A DNA stretch of 64,000 nt from Morella rubra. Lineage: Eukaryota > Streptophyta > Magnoliopsida > Fagales > Myricaceae. Positions within the stretch are counted from its first letter, which is position 1; every line of letters begins with the position of its first letter. The stretch lies in the NCBI GenBank assembly GCA_003952965.2, contig CM025854.1, positions 6,752,663 through 6,816,662 on the forward strand. The letters are read 5' to 3'. Position numbers and translations under genes: made by a program. Below the pieces are notes generated by a model. That model had not been told where the DNA came from. It searched no databases and saw nothing but the letters and a program-made list of their open reading frames with translations. Below, in pieces: positions 23,970 to 36,128 of this stretch.

Positions 23970-26131
23970 AGAAATAATTTCGTCCTCGGAATTGAAACAT
24001 AACACAAGAAACATACCAGTCAGTCAAACAAGTGAGGATACTTGTCACATGTGTCCTCTAACTCCCATGAAGCTTAGTGATATCATGACTTTGCCAAAAC
24101 ACTTTCACTAAAGGAATCTTCTTGTTACGCAGCTCTTGATCCTTTCTGTCTAATGTCTCCACAGGTTGCTCCTGATAGGTTAAGTTCTTTGCTATTGTAA
24201 AGGCATATAATCTATCACATGGGAAGGATCTGGAACGTATTTTCTCAACATAGATATATGAAAAGTATCATGTACTCCTTCCAATTCTGGCAGTAAGGCT
24301 AACTAATAAGTTGTTACTCCTACCTTACGTAGTATCTTAAAAGGTCCAACATATCTGGGACTCAATTTTCCTTATTTCCCAAATCTCTTAACTCCTTTCA
24401 TAGGAATCACCTTCAGGAATACTTTATCACCTTCCTTCAAAATCTAACGGTCGTCTACGATTATCAACATTACTTTTTTGTCTACTCTGTGCCACTTTCA
24501 ACCTGTCCTTGATTAGTTCTACCTTTTCACATGTCCTTTGGATTAGGTCAGATCCAATCATTTGCCTTTCTCCTACTTCATCCCAAAACAAAGGTGTTCT
24601 ACATTTTTGTCCATAAAGAGCTTCGTATGGTGCCATCTAAATACTGGTTGATATGTATTGTTATAAGCAAATTCCACCAGTGGTAAATATTGAATCCAAG
24701 ATCCCTTGAATTTAAAATACAAGCTCTCAACATATCCTCTAAGATCTGTTTTTCTGATTGACCATCAGTTTGAGGATGAAATGCAGTACTAAACTTCAAC
24801 TGTGAACTTAATGCTTTTTGGAATCCATTCCAAATTCTAGAGGTAAATCGCGTATCTTGATCAAATACTATAGAACTGGGTATACCATGAAGTCATACAA
24901 TTTCCTTAATGTATAACTCTGCCAATTTCTCAAAAGTATAACTAACCTTAATAGGAATGAAATGAGCTGATTTTGTCAAATGATCTATGACAACCCATAT
25001 AGCATCTTGTCCATTCAATGCTCTTGGTAACCCAACTACAAAATCCATAGCAATCTCATCCCATTTCCACACTGGGATTTGTAAGGGTTGTAACAATCCT
25101 GCAGGTTTCTGATGTTCAGCTTTCACTTGTTGGCAAATCAAACATTTACTAACAAACTTTGCTATCTCCTTTTTCATCCCAGGCCACCAAAACTTAGCTT
25201 TCAAATCTTGGTACATCCTTGTGGAACCTGGATGCATGGAATACTTTGACCTATAAGCTTCTTGCAGTATTAGTTCCTTAATCTCCTTATTGTCTGGAAC
25301 CACTATCCTATCTTTAAAGTATGCTAGTCCATCAGTCCTAATCATTACCTCTGATTTTGAATCCACAAGTTCTTTAACTATTGGGTCTTGAGTCTGTCCA
25401 TCCTTAATCCAATCCTGTAATGAAGATTGAATTATCAATGCATTCAATTTTTTCACTTCCTCATCCAAAAGTAATTCAATCTCATTCCTTTCCATATCCT
25501 TTTCCAATTCAGGAGACAACTTCTAACTCCTTTCTTTTCCTTCCTAAACTTCCTACTCAAGGCATCTGCCACAACATTTGCCTTTCCAGGATGATAATTG
25601 ATGGTACAATCATAGTCCTTGATTAACTCCAACCATCTTCTTTGTCTCATATTCAACTCCTTCTGAGTAAAGAAATATTTCAAACTCTTATGATCTGTAT
25701 AGATTTCACACTTAACTCCATACAGATAATGTCTCCAAAGTTTCAGTGCAAACACTACAGTTGCCAATTCTAAATCATGAGTGGGGTAATTCTTCTCATG
25801 TGTCTTAAGCTGTCGTGATGCATATGCAATAACTTTTCCTTCCTGCATCAATACTCTCCTAAACCTGTCCTTGAGGCATCATTATATAATAACATATACT
25901 TCTGATTCCTTAGGTAAAGCTAAAATAGGTGCATTAATCAGTCTACTTTTCAACTCCTGAAAACTTTGCTCACATTCCTCCGTCCATATAAACTTAGCAT
26001 TCTTCTTTGTTAATGTTGTCAGAGGTGATGCCAATTTCAAAAATCCTTCTACAAATCTATGATAATATCCAGAAAATTCAAGAAAACTTCTAATGTCATG
26101 AATTGTAGTAGGTCTTGGCCAAGCATGAACT
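23970..26131 (-). pseudogene. Gypsy pol remnant: RT end, RNase H, integrase
   Basis: Minus strand. The end of reverse transcriptase (AWPRPTTIHDIRSFLEFSGYYHRF) starts directly at the LTR junction near 26125. RNase H is at 25851-25540 ([41 protein letters not shown]). The integrase zinc domain is near 25290-25130 (SMHPGSTRMYQDL, CLICQQVK), where the first zinc-binding His appears as Tyr (EAYRSKYS). The catalytic core has MDFVVGLPR and VFDQDTRFTSR and QSEK for the D, D, E residues, broken by a stop after KEIV near 24893. The C-terminal part is at 24636-24000. Stops and frameshifts make it non-functional. Confidence 0.93.
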
Positions 26132-26761
26132 GCCTAGGTCCACCTGGTGGTCGACACCTCGAGCTACCTAGGTCCTAGCCTTTTTTGTCGTGCTTTTTGC
26201 ATCGATTTGTCGTGCTTCTAGCTTTGATTCATCATGCTATCTAGCCCTCACATGTGTCACTCTCTAGGGCAGCGAATTTTCCTTTCTTAATGGCTAAGTC
26301 TTGCTAATCATTTCACTAATCTTCCGATAATCGCAAATCAACCTAATTGCTCCCAAGAAATTGACCTACTTGCCTCCGAAAAATAAAAAGTCTCCAAATT
26401 TGAACCATAAACTCGTGGATGAACTCCTAACATATTAAAAGAATAAAAATCATGTGGTTCGGTTTTCGAGACAAAAACGTCCTACTTGCTTAAAAAATTA
26501 AATTGATCCAATACGAGCTCCTCAACATTCTTGAACAACAACCTAGTTGCACGTGAACTCCAAATCTCACTTAATCATGTCCTAATCAAGGTTTCGAGAT
26601 AAAAATGACCTACTAGCTTACAAAATTAAATTGATCCAATGCATACTCCTCAATGTCTCGAACAATAACTCAATTGCATGTGAACTCCAATTCTCACTGC
26701 CAATCACAAACAAGAGAGCATAAATAATATGCATGTGATGTTTAAAGCTCGGGGTATGACA
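26131..26761 (-). repeat. Gypsy 5' LTR, first ~630 bp only
   Basis: Matches the first 610-630 bp of the 3' LTR on the minus strand and starts TGTCATACCCCGAGC next to target duplication GATTC. It breaks off at about 26131, where reverse-transcriptase sequence begins. Confidence 0.9.
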
Positions 26762-27026
26762 GATTCAAAAATAATGGAGCATATGATACAAATTATGGAG
26801 TAATAGAAAATGACCCAATCTCACCCGTTGAAGGGATCTAGATCAAGAACAATTTACTTTTGATTTTTAATTCAAGAATAGGCATAGTTATGTTTTGTTT
26901 CCTTGTATTTTGAATAATCTCCATTCAATATAGTTCATTTCCTTTTGTTAATCTTGCAATCTTTATTTTCTTGTTGAACTTGGGGCATATTATGTAAAAT
27001 AAAATTAAAACATACCTATGAACTTC

Positions 27027-27219
27027 GGGGGCGTTTGTTTACCGAAATTTTGGGAATATTCCTAAAATTTTGGGAATCTTTTGAATGTTGAAGTTTATTG
27101 GGGTTTGTGAAAAGTGTGAAGTGTATGTGTAAAAGTGTGAAGTTTATTGGGGTTTGTGAAATGTGTTCAGTGTGGTGGAAATTTTGGGCCCCCAAAAATT
27201 TGGGCAAACAAACGTCCCC
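27027..27219. mobile_element. 193-bp MITE, PIF/Harbinger-like
   Basis: Terminal inverted repeats GGGGGCGTTTGTTT (left) and, on the other strand, GGGGACGTTTGTTT (right), continuing for about 28 bp with few mismatches. Flanked by the 3-bp duplication TTC (27024-27026 and 27220-27222). A 3-bp duplication and GGGG..GTTTG ends fit the PIF/Harbinger (Tourist) type, although TTC rather than TWA is unusual. The centre has a direct repeat with GTGAAGTTTATTGGGGTTTG. Confidence 0.85.
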
Positions 27220-27269
27220 TTCATATAAGCAATTTGAAATGGATAAAAATAATTCTTCAAAGGATCTGA

Positions 27270-28408
27270 AAAAAAAAACTGTGGCAAAAAGTTACACATT
27301 AGAGACGAATTTCAAAATTTTTCACTAGAGCTGTGTAACAGTGATGTAGTACCGGTTTGGGTAAAATCAATACTGGCACCATTAATCCCAGTGGCCTAGA
27401 TTTGACATCGGCAACGGCTGGACAATTAACCGTTGCCTATTTACTGGTGATGGTTACACGGTAACCCGTCACCAAAAAAGTTCACGAAACCAAAATGAAA
27501 AAAAAAAAACCCATCACAGATTCAACGACACAAGCGGAAATGAAAACCAAATAAATCATCACAAAGCAATCAAAAACCATCACACATTCACAAACCAAAA
27601 TGAAAAAAAAAAAAAAAACCATCACATATTCAACAAGAAAAAAAACCACCACATATTAAAAAACAAGAGGCTCAAAGCTTGGCGATGGTGGCAGAGACGG
27701 AGGAGAGGGGCTCGACGACGGAGGAGACTGAGTGAATGGAGAGAGGGCAAGAGGCTAGAGGAGGCGTGGAAGAGAGAGAGGTTGAGCAATCGGGAATTTT
27801 GCTTGGCTAGGGTTAGGATTATTAAAGAACATCGCCATTTTTGTTTTTTTAAAAAGGTAGTGGTTAACCACCATCGCCAAAAGTCCAGCGGTTAATTGCC
27901 ATCGCTACGAAAACAACTGGTACCAATTTTCCATTGCTACTGGTGCTAGCATTTGTAAATGTAGGTTGGGCAGTTATCGGTGTCGGTTCCAGAGTCGGAG
28001 TTGGTAAAATCGACACCGGCGTTGTAATACATTGCCCTATTTGTCACAAACAATAGCCCTTTAGTTACAGAAGACGCAATTCACCACAAAAAGTTGCCCT
28101 TTGGTAATGACAAATAAAATGTGTCACAAAAAGTGGTCTTTAGTGAAAAAATAAAATTCATCACAAAAAATTGACCTTTAGTGACGAATTTCAAATTTCG
28201 TCACCAAAGGTCTGAAAGCATATCCATTCGAACTCCATATATAAGTTTGAATTTTTTTTTTTTGTTGGTGAAAAAAATTTGAAATTTCATCATCAAATGT
28301 TTGAAAAACAAAGAATATCTGTTTAGACAGATTATTTGGTGCTGGAATGGTTTTATGTGACGAATCCAAATTTCGTCACCCAAAGTTTTTTGTGACGTGG
28401 TTATAGTG
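27270..28408. mobile_element. CACTA remnant with only the right end visible
   Basis: Right end reads CACTATAACCACGTCAC on the minus strand at 28408. Words GTGACGAA and TTCGTCAC recur between 28185 and 28400, and the left part before 27326 carries the same kind of sequence. No left CACTA end was found. An hAT element sits inside it (27326-28039). Confidence 0.6.
27326..28039. mobile_element. Non-autonomous hAT element (714 bp)
   Basis: Ends TAGAGCTGTGTA and, on the other strand, TAGGGCAATGTA match at 9 of 12 positions. The flanking 8-bp duplication is TTTTTCAC (27318-27325) and TTTGTCAC (28040-28047), one difference. Subterminal parts share GGTAAAATC-type words in opposite orientation. No transposase is encoded. 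Confidence 0.75.
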
Positions 28409-28506
28409 ATGAATTGGGTGACAGAATTTTCAACCCAATTTTTGGTAAGTTTGGCAAATCTTATGGTGCAAACAAAAAAACAAGGGGAGACTATTTTTCA
28501 ACCCAA

Positions 28507-30190
28507 TGTTTGGTAGTTACTGTAGTCATTAGACTTCTTTCATTTCCTTTATTGGCTATATTTGGTTGTTTGTCTATTTTTCTTAAAGACAGGACTTGGT
28601 GTCACTATTCATGTTGTTTTGCCTGGTTCACTTTTCAATGGTTGTGTGCATTGTTCAAGGCCCAATGACTTTTAGGTTTTGTTTTTCAAACACAAGATTT
28701 TAGATATTCTTCATTTTGTTTTGAGAGACATAATGATATATAATATCATAATCAATCTATAAAATTTGATATGATATTATCATGATATCGAAGATTTAGT
28801 TTTAATGTGAGATATTATCAAGATCTCAAATATTCAAGTTTAAAAATGTAGTGTTAAGTACCCATTTTGTCCCTAGGTTTTGATCTCTTTTAACAAATCG
28901 TCCTTTGTTAAAGAAGTCCTTCTCTTAAAATTTTATCCTTAATAGTTCACACATTTGCTTCAATTTTAAATTTGACACATGTCATCCAAAACTAAAATCA
29001 TGTTACTTATATATTTTTAAGATTTTTTCTTAATTTTTTTTTTTTTAAAATAATTTAATAATTTTGTTTGTTTTATTTAAAAACAAAACAAAAAATTTGT
29101 AAGAAAAACTTTAAAAAAATTGTAAGTCACATCATTTTAGTTTTAGGTGACACATGTGAACTTATGATTGAAATTGACCTGTGAATCATTAGCCTTATGG
29201 ATATAAGTTAAACGAAAATGACTTGCTTGATAAAAATTACAAACTCAAGGACCAACTTTATGATTAATTTAAAAATCGAAAGACGATTTGTTGAAAAGGA
29301 TCAAACCTAGGGACTATATGAGTACATAACCTTTAAATATAAGAATAACATTCCTATTTTGTTGTATTTTCTAAGACCTTTGACTTGTAATTTGTATAGA
29401 CTCATAATACAAAATACAATCTCAAAGAGCTTTTACAATGGATGTATAACTTATAGACCAAATCACTTATATATTTGCTTCTTTTTACTCTTTCTCCTCT
29501 CCACTCCATGTTATCTTCCATTGCGTTTATCTTTTTTTGTCAGATACTTGAGTGGCAGGTAAAGTCATGATTCTTTGAATGCTAGATATGAAAAATAGAT
29601 ATGCATGGCAGCAACCTTAACGATGCTTATTCCTTTTTTTTTTTTTTGATCACTCGACGGTGCTTATTCGAATGATCATGTAATCAAATCAATTATAGTA
29701 CTCTTGTATATCTTTTAGCATAAATCCCACGTGAATCATACAATATTGGGTCATGACCACCGTCGACCTAACTTCACGCAGTATTTTCATGTCGTTTCTT
29801 AGGTTTGGCTTCTGTTGTTGCAAGGGAATTATATATAAAAACATATAAACGTTTTAACGTGAATGTCAGATTCAGTGAATTTCGAAAACTTATTCGGTCT
29901 GAATCAGTAAGGCATTCTTGACACGATATGGTACATTTTATTACTATTATTTACAAATAAGAACTTTATTAAAATAGAAAATGAAAAGGATACGACAGAT
30001 CTAATTTTGAAATTCTAAAACTTCTCTAACAAAAATGAGAGAAAATCAACACTCACAAACACTAAACAAGCGGAATTTATCAAATGCCTTGTGTAATATT
30101 CTTCTTTGAGACACGATTGTTTCTTATCCTTTCCGTTTTCTCACAAATTCTGAAGGACTAGGCCGCGCGGCTGCCTGAGGTCATTATCTG
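28507..30190. repeat. Tandem duplication copy A, part left of the CACTA
   Basis: 28507-28897 and 30027-30190 match 41804-42200 and 42200-42350 in copy B at high identity. The stretch 28891-30026 is absent from B. No coding function is recognised. The right part of copy A resumes after the CACTA element. Confidence 0.88.
28892..30026. other. Segment present only in copy A; no gene
   Basis: About 1136 bp, AT-rich, bounded by the direct repeat TAACAAA (28891-28897 and 30027-30033). It contains no recognisable coding sequence. See findings for the deletion in copy B. Confidence 0.6.
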
Positions 30191-30540
30191 CACTACAACA
30201 ATTTTCGTGACGTCGCTGACAATTTCGTCGTTGCAAATTGAAAGGAAAATTAACTTTCCGAGCAGAGTTTTCGTCTTTAAAACAATGATTTTCAGTTTAG
30301 TTCGTCACAAACAACTGTTCGAACGATAAAACGCTGTCAAACAAGAGTTTGTGGCAACGAAAGCGTTTCATAACTGATAGATCAATCCATTCGAACAGAT
30401 ACTGTTGTTCGAACGGCATATTGATCGAACAGGTTTTACTTGGTTCGAACTTGGTTTTGTGTTGTTCATTTCTTAAATTAGCCACGATATTGTTTCATCG
30501 CGGAAAGTAATTTTCATTCAAACGTGTTGTCTTTTACAGT
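30191..30540. repeat. Element 1 3'-subterminal GTTCGAAC repeats
   Basis: GTTCGAAC at 30317, 30407 and 30443, plus near copies such as CATTCGAACAG and GATCGAAC. Next to the terminus is a different conserved word set (CGTGACG, GACGAAA type). In En/Spm, repeated subterminal motifs bind TNPA. I infer the same role here. Confidence 0.8.
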
Positions 30541-30949
30541 AGCTCCCAAAAACACTTGATATTCTCAAATTGCATCAAATATTGGAGTAATTCTCAACCA
30601 ACATAGTCTTGTAATATTTATATCTGGAATGATTCTCAAATTACAAATTCCTACACACACAAATGTAAGATTAAATAAAAAAATACGAAAGTTATACAAG
30701 TTATGGTATTGGGAAAACAAGTGTATATAGTTAACATAAATTCAAATCTAATAAACTGTTCCACCATTCCAAAACTTAATCCAAAAATATGAACAACACC
30801 ATGATATTGCACAAACAAGTGTATCTAGTTAGAATAAGTTAAAATCTAATAAATTGTTCCAACATTCAAAAACTCAATCCAAAACTTTGAACGATCCAAA
30901 AACAATTTCAAAACCCTCAAAACCTTATAATTTGCCAATGAAATCCTAC

Positions 30950-32484
30950 CTACGAATCTCGTTGCGCAAATTGTGCCTTAAGTAGTTGAAGTTGTTCTTG
31001 AATTTGCCTCTGTGCCTCCTGCATTTCTACTTGTTGGTTTTTAGGTTATCATACTCGCTCTGCCTTGACTTCAGCTCTTCTATTGTAGCTTTAGCTGCCT
31101 CTAACTCACGAACAAGCTCGGGATCCCTTTGTATACACAGTAGAGGATGAGGCAGCAATAGGCTTCACAGAGCGACCCAAACCTCTCACATAGCCAGATT
31201 TTTTCCCAAGGACTTGAGTAAAAACTCAACGTCTTTTGGTGCTCCTGACTCTATAGTTGATTGGGATTGGATATCCACCATCTTCTCCTACAATCATAAA
31301 ATTAAATTATGATTGTATTAACATAAATAGACTAATCTGGCAAAATAATATGAAAACTTTACTTACATAATTTTCTCTAGCAACATCAGACACCCACCCT
31401 TCGCCATTTTTTTTATGATGCGTCTTACTGTATAAATCTGCAGCTGTTGGTGTTCCACCTCGGGGTCTTGCTGCACAATTCATAGGTTAAAAGAAAGAAA
31501 ATTTAGCATATATGAAATTAAAATGTGGTAATAATATTAATATACTTACCAAATTCTTTCTATGCCAAACAAATGGTCTACAACCACCAGTGTGGTGTAC
31601 CTTCAATTTCGATCTATTATTGGTGTTAATTCGACTACGCTCCTGCAAATGCAATAACCTCCATAATATGCTTATCATTAAAAAAAATGTCGTTGCTTTT
31701 CATAAACAATTACCTGATAAGAAGGTTGGAGAATAGTTCACAGCATGCAATCCAGTTTTCTACAGACGTGTCGCCATAAGGATGTTGCAATGCTTCATCC
31801 TTACTCCCAAACTTCTTAAAATGTTTGTGTAATTTCGCCTTGTGATTTTTGAAAGCCGCATTCATTATAGAATTCACAGTTTCTCTATCTTCTGTCGAGA
31901 ATAATTGAGCTCGAAGTCATCCTGTAAAAAGAACATAAAAATAAATTAGTAACATATATGAGGGTGATGTAATTAAACAATTAGATACATACCAATACAC
32001 GCTCCCTGATATATTCTTTTATAGAATTTGGAACCTTTGCCCAGGTTGGCATACCAAATGGAGCATGGATTCGAACAAGTGTTCCAATCAATGTTGCAAG
32101 ACGACTAGATTCATCACCGTCTGTGCCTCGGTGTCCATCGGGGATATTGACTGCAATCTTACCGCTTGCCCGCACTTTGGCAAAAGTAACTCTCGACTTT
32201 CCATGCCCTTTTCTGGTAGGCGTAGTTGCTACAGATATAATACAAGTGAGTTAGAAGATTCAAACCTACGTGAATGCATAGTCAAAATTAATGTACCCAA
32301 AAGTAATATGGAGTTTAAAGAACTTACAGGCCACACTACTTTGTGCCAGAGGAGGACTGTTTAAAGGTGTTTCACTCGACACCCTCGGCATTGTAGCTGG
32401 GGTAGATTATGTAGGTTGAGAAGTCTCTGCATGGTTTGTTGAGAGGGTAGGAGCGGAACGTTGACGTTTTTCACCTATTGTCAT
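30950..32484 (-). pseudogene. TNPA-like transposon gene (plant transposase Ptta/En/Spm type)
   Basis: Starts MTIGEKRQRSAPT at 32484 with a stop after 26 residues. Domain pieces in order on the minus strand: VRIHAPFGMPTWAKVPNSIKEYIRERVL (32075-31985), FELNYSRQK then KAKLHKHFKKFGSK (about 31915-31800), a basic RSRINTNNRSKLKVHHTGG stretch (about 31650-31600), ADLYSKTHHKKNGEGWVSDVARENY (about 31440-31370) and a glutamine-rich coiled-coil tail ending at 30950. These are the marks of the second CACTA gene product (Transposase_24 type), which in En/Spm binds subterminal repeats. At least one frameshift (near 31890) and possible introns are present. Confidence 0.8.
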
Positions 32485-32512
32485 GGTGCTAACCTGACAA
32501 ATTAATAAATTG

Positions 32513-35500
32513 TCAATTCGTATCATCAGCGAACGTGCCATCATCAGTAGAATTCGACACACTTTCTTCCTCATCGGAGATGACTTCTTCCTCCTCACTT
32601 TCATCATCTATAAAGTCGTCTTCTTCAATCATTTCATCTACTTCAATCGAAGCATCTACAGTTTCTGGCTCACCATCATTTTTATGCAATGGGATCAAAT
32701 CATAATCCTCTACCCTGTGCTTGGCTTCATCTTATATGCTCTCATTCTCTCCTTTCCATCTCTCTCACCACTATCTACCTTGTAATGATACAGTTTCATG
32801 AACCACCCGCTACACTCACCTTCAAAAGTGACCACCACCCGCCAGTGACCATTCAGTGTCAGGTAATAAAACACTTGATTAGCTTGAGTAGAAGTACAAA
32901 TGGATCATTTTGGTACCATTTGCGAGATGTGTTCACACTTGTAAAATATGAATATGTGCGTATACCTACATTATGTTTTTACACATCCCACCAATCACAT
33001 TTGAATAAGTACACGACATTCGCTCGTAAATAGCGTAACGCAAAGATATCCAATATCACACCGTAAAAATCAATATCTTTCCCATCGTGATCTCTCGGAA
33101 CAACCACCCCACTATTTTGAGTTTTACGACATTGTTCTCTGTCAGTAGTGTGATACCTAACCCCTCCTACGATACATCCAGAGTATCATTTAGCACGTTC
33201 ATCAGGACCACATGCTAATGCGTATAAATCATCATACACATTTGAGGGATTTTCGTCACGCAAGTTGCTAATCTATAAACATGAAAAGTAACGAATTATT
33301 ATCATAAGTACATGGCAAACAAATCGTACAAAATAATACACCCGTATGTAAATGGAAAAAAATGTATTATTAATTAAGAAGTCATATGCGTTGCTTGAAC
33401 CACTCTGGAAATTCTTCTTCATGTTGACTCCTGATATCTCCCGAACTTTGTCTCTTTAGAATGTCAATATGCTCAATAATTATATTATTAATAAAAATTG
33501 TCATAAAGAAATTCAGAATGAAAATTCAAATATAAAATATAATTGAGAACTTCAAGTATGCATCAATCTCAGAGCAATTGTTCAACACGTACCATCTTGC
33601 TTTTCTAAACTCTGCTCCCAACAAATCATACCCTGCTTCAGCTCCTAATGGCCTAACATCTTGTGAAAAAATACTGAACTTATCACATGTCAGATGCTCA
33701 TTTCCTCCAACAATATTTCTATCCCCTCTATTAAAACGTGTCTCAACAACACCAAGATACATAGAACAGAACGTCAGACACTCGTAATCCACATATGCCT
33801 CAGCGATTGGCCCCTCTGCACGTGCTTTATTGCGTGCAAACCGTTTAAGTCTCCCCAAAAACCGCTCCATCGGATACATCCACCTACATTGTACTGGGCC
33901 AGCGAGGATAGCTTCACGAGAAGGTGGACAGCCAAATGAACCATTACATCAAAGAATGAAGGTGGAAATATTCTCTCCAACTTACATAGGATCATGCCAA
34001 TATCTTCGTCTAAATGCCTCAAGACATTCAAATTCAATGTATGTGAACATAAATCCCTGAAAAAAAGGCTCAACTCTGTTATTGCAACACGAACATCTTT
34101 GCTTAAATAACCACAAATTGCAACCGGAAGTAGACACTGTGGAAATACGTGACAATCATGACTTTTCATTCAAGTGATTTTACCTTCCTTCTCTTTTACA
34201 CAACAAGAGATATTAGAAGCATACCCGTATGGGAAACTTTACATTTTTCACCCAATTACAAAATTCAACCCTCTCTTTCTTTGTTAAGGTATAACATGCA
34301 TGCAGCATAACATAGGATTGACCATGAGGTTGTAGATGTAAATCTCTCTTCACCTTCATCTTAGCTAAATCTTTTCGAGAGTTCACTGTATCTTTCGTCT
34401 TACCCTCGATATTCAACAATGTCCCAGAATATTATCACATATATTTTTCTCAATATGCATAACATCCAAATTGTGGCGCACTTTCAAAGTTGACCAGTAT
34501 GGCAACTCAAAAAATATACACTTCTTTGTCCAATTCAACTCCTCCTCAGTACGTTTTCTCTTCTTCAAAGCTTTACTAAATTGTACTTGTCTTACGTTCG
34601 TCAACTGCATTAATATATCCTCACCTGACAATTCACTTGGTGGTAGCCCGTACTCTTCTTCACCATCAAACATTATTCGATTCTTCCTCCAACTGTGATC
34701 TATTGGTAAATAACGACGATGGCCCATGTAGCACATCTTCCTACAGTGTGATAGATATTTCGAAGCAATCGATTGGTTACATGCCAGACATGCCAATTTT
34801 CCCTTCGTACTCCACCTAGATAAATTACCATACACCGAAAAATCATTGATAGTCCACATCACTGCTGCATGCATTTGAAAATAGCTAGATGTTGACACAT
34901 CAAATGTACGAACACCTTCGAGCCATAACATTTTCAACTCTTCCACCAAAGCCTATAGGTAAACATCAATATCATTTCCTGGAGATCTTGGTCCGGGAAT
35001 AAGTAACGTCATCATAAAGAATGGATCCTTCATGCACTTCCAAGGTGGCAAATTGTATGGCATAAGCACCACTGGCCACATGCTATAACTTGTACTCATA
35101 TTGCCAAATGGATTAAATCCATCAGTGGCTAATCCAAGACGAACATTACGAGCTTCTCGTCCAAACCATACATGCTCCTTGTCGAACTCTTTCCATGCTA
35201 ACAAGTCTGCTGGATGTCTCATATTATCTTCATCTAGGATCTGTTTTTCTCTATGCCATCTCATGTCCTCAGCGGTCTTCTTTGAAATAAACAACTTTTG
35301 CAATCGTGGTATTAATGGGAAATGACACAGAACTTTCTTAGGAATTTTTTTGCGCTTTGTTGCACTATTGACCCATCTAGATTCACCACATACCGGGCAC
35401 ACTTCTAACTTCTCTGTATCTTTCCAAAATAAAATACAATCATTGATGCATGCATGTATGGGTATATAATCAAGACCCAGACCCCGATTTAATGTTCTTG

Positions 35501-36127
35501 CCTCCTATATGACTTAGGCAGAGTTTCTCCTTCTGGAAGAGCTTCTTTAATCAACTCTAACACCATATTAAATGCTACAATACTCATATTATTTAGGGCC
35601 TTTATGTGCATCAATCGTAGTGTGAATGCTAACTTTGAAAAATGCTCACAACCTAGATAAAGAGGACGTGTTGCATCTTCCAATAGGCGATCAAAGTTCT
35701 TTGCTCCATATTCCCCTCCAGTTGGTCCATCATTATTATGTCCATCTCCAGACGTTGTACCCATAAATATTCCCGCAACGATATCCTCTAATATTTCATC
35801 TATTTCCTCGATCGGTTCGTCAGCATCATTCACTTCATCCTCACCTTCATCATCTACAGTATCATCAGCATGCCTCAACTCACCATATGGTTCACCGTGT
35901 AACACCCATTTAGTAAAACTTTTATCAATCCCATTCACAATCAAATGGTCCTCAACTTTCCCCACTTCCTGAAAGTATGCATTCATACACCGCCGACAAG
36001 GGCACCTAATCTCATTCTTGTCATCCACACATCCACGTGCCATAATCATGAACTGTTTTACCCCTTCTAAATACTTCATCCCGAATCGATTTGTTTCATT
36101 TGTCCAACTCTTATCCATCTTCCTCAC
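32513..36127 (-). pseudogene. TNP2 transposase of CACTA element 1, decayed
   Basis: Starts MDKSWTNETNRFGMKYLEGV at 36127, the N-terminal transposase-associated zinc domain with CPCRRC (about 36010). The TNP2 core runs 35470-34430 (CPVCGESRW, DGFNPFGNMSTSYSMWPVVLMPYNLPPW, KCMKDPFFMMTLLIPGP, NLDVMHIEKN). A DUF4218-type region follows at 34169-33870 (KSHDCHVFPQ, IFPPSFFDVMVHL), then a DUF4216-type region near 33170-32990 (RYHTTDREQC, DFYGVILDI, FKCDWWDV) and an acidic tail ending at 32513. The protein would cut the element ends. Inactivating changes: frameshift near 35495, TAG at 34950-34952, further frame changes near 34420 and 33870, and a stop after WWDV. Confidence 0.93.
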
Positions 36128-36128
36128 C

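Larger units (their letters stand above)
21736..26761 (-). mobile_element. Tekay/Del-type Gypsy element, internally deleted
   Basis: A 5026-bp minus-strand element flanked by a perfect 5-bp target duplication, GATTC at 21731-21735 and 26762-26766. Order on the minus strand: first ~630 bp of the 5' LTR (26761-26131), abrupt junction into the reverse transcriptase, RNase H, integrase, polypurine tract (23969-23959), 3' LTR (23956-21736). Missing: the rest of the 5' LTR, primer-binding site, gag, protease and the catalytic half of reverse transcriptase. The last three bases of the 3' LTR are altered from ACA. Confidence 0.93.
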
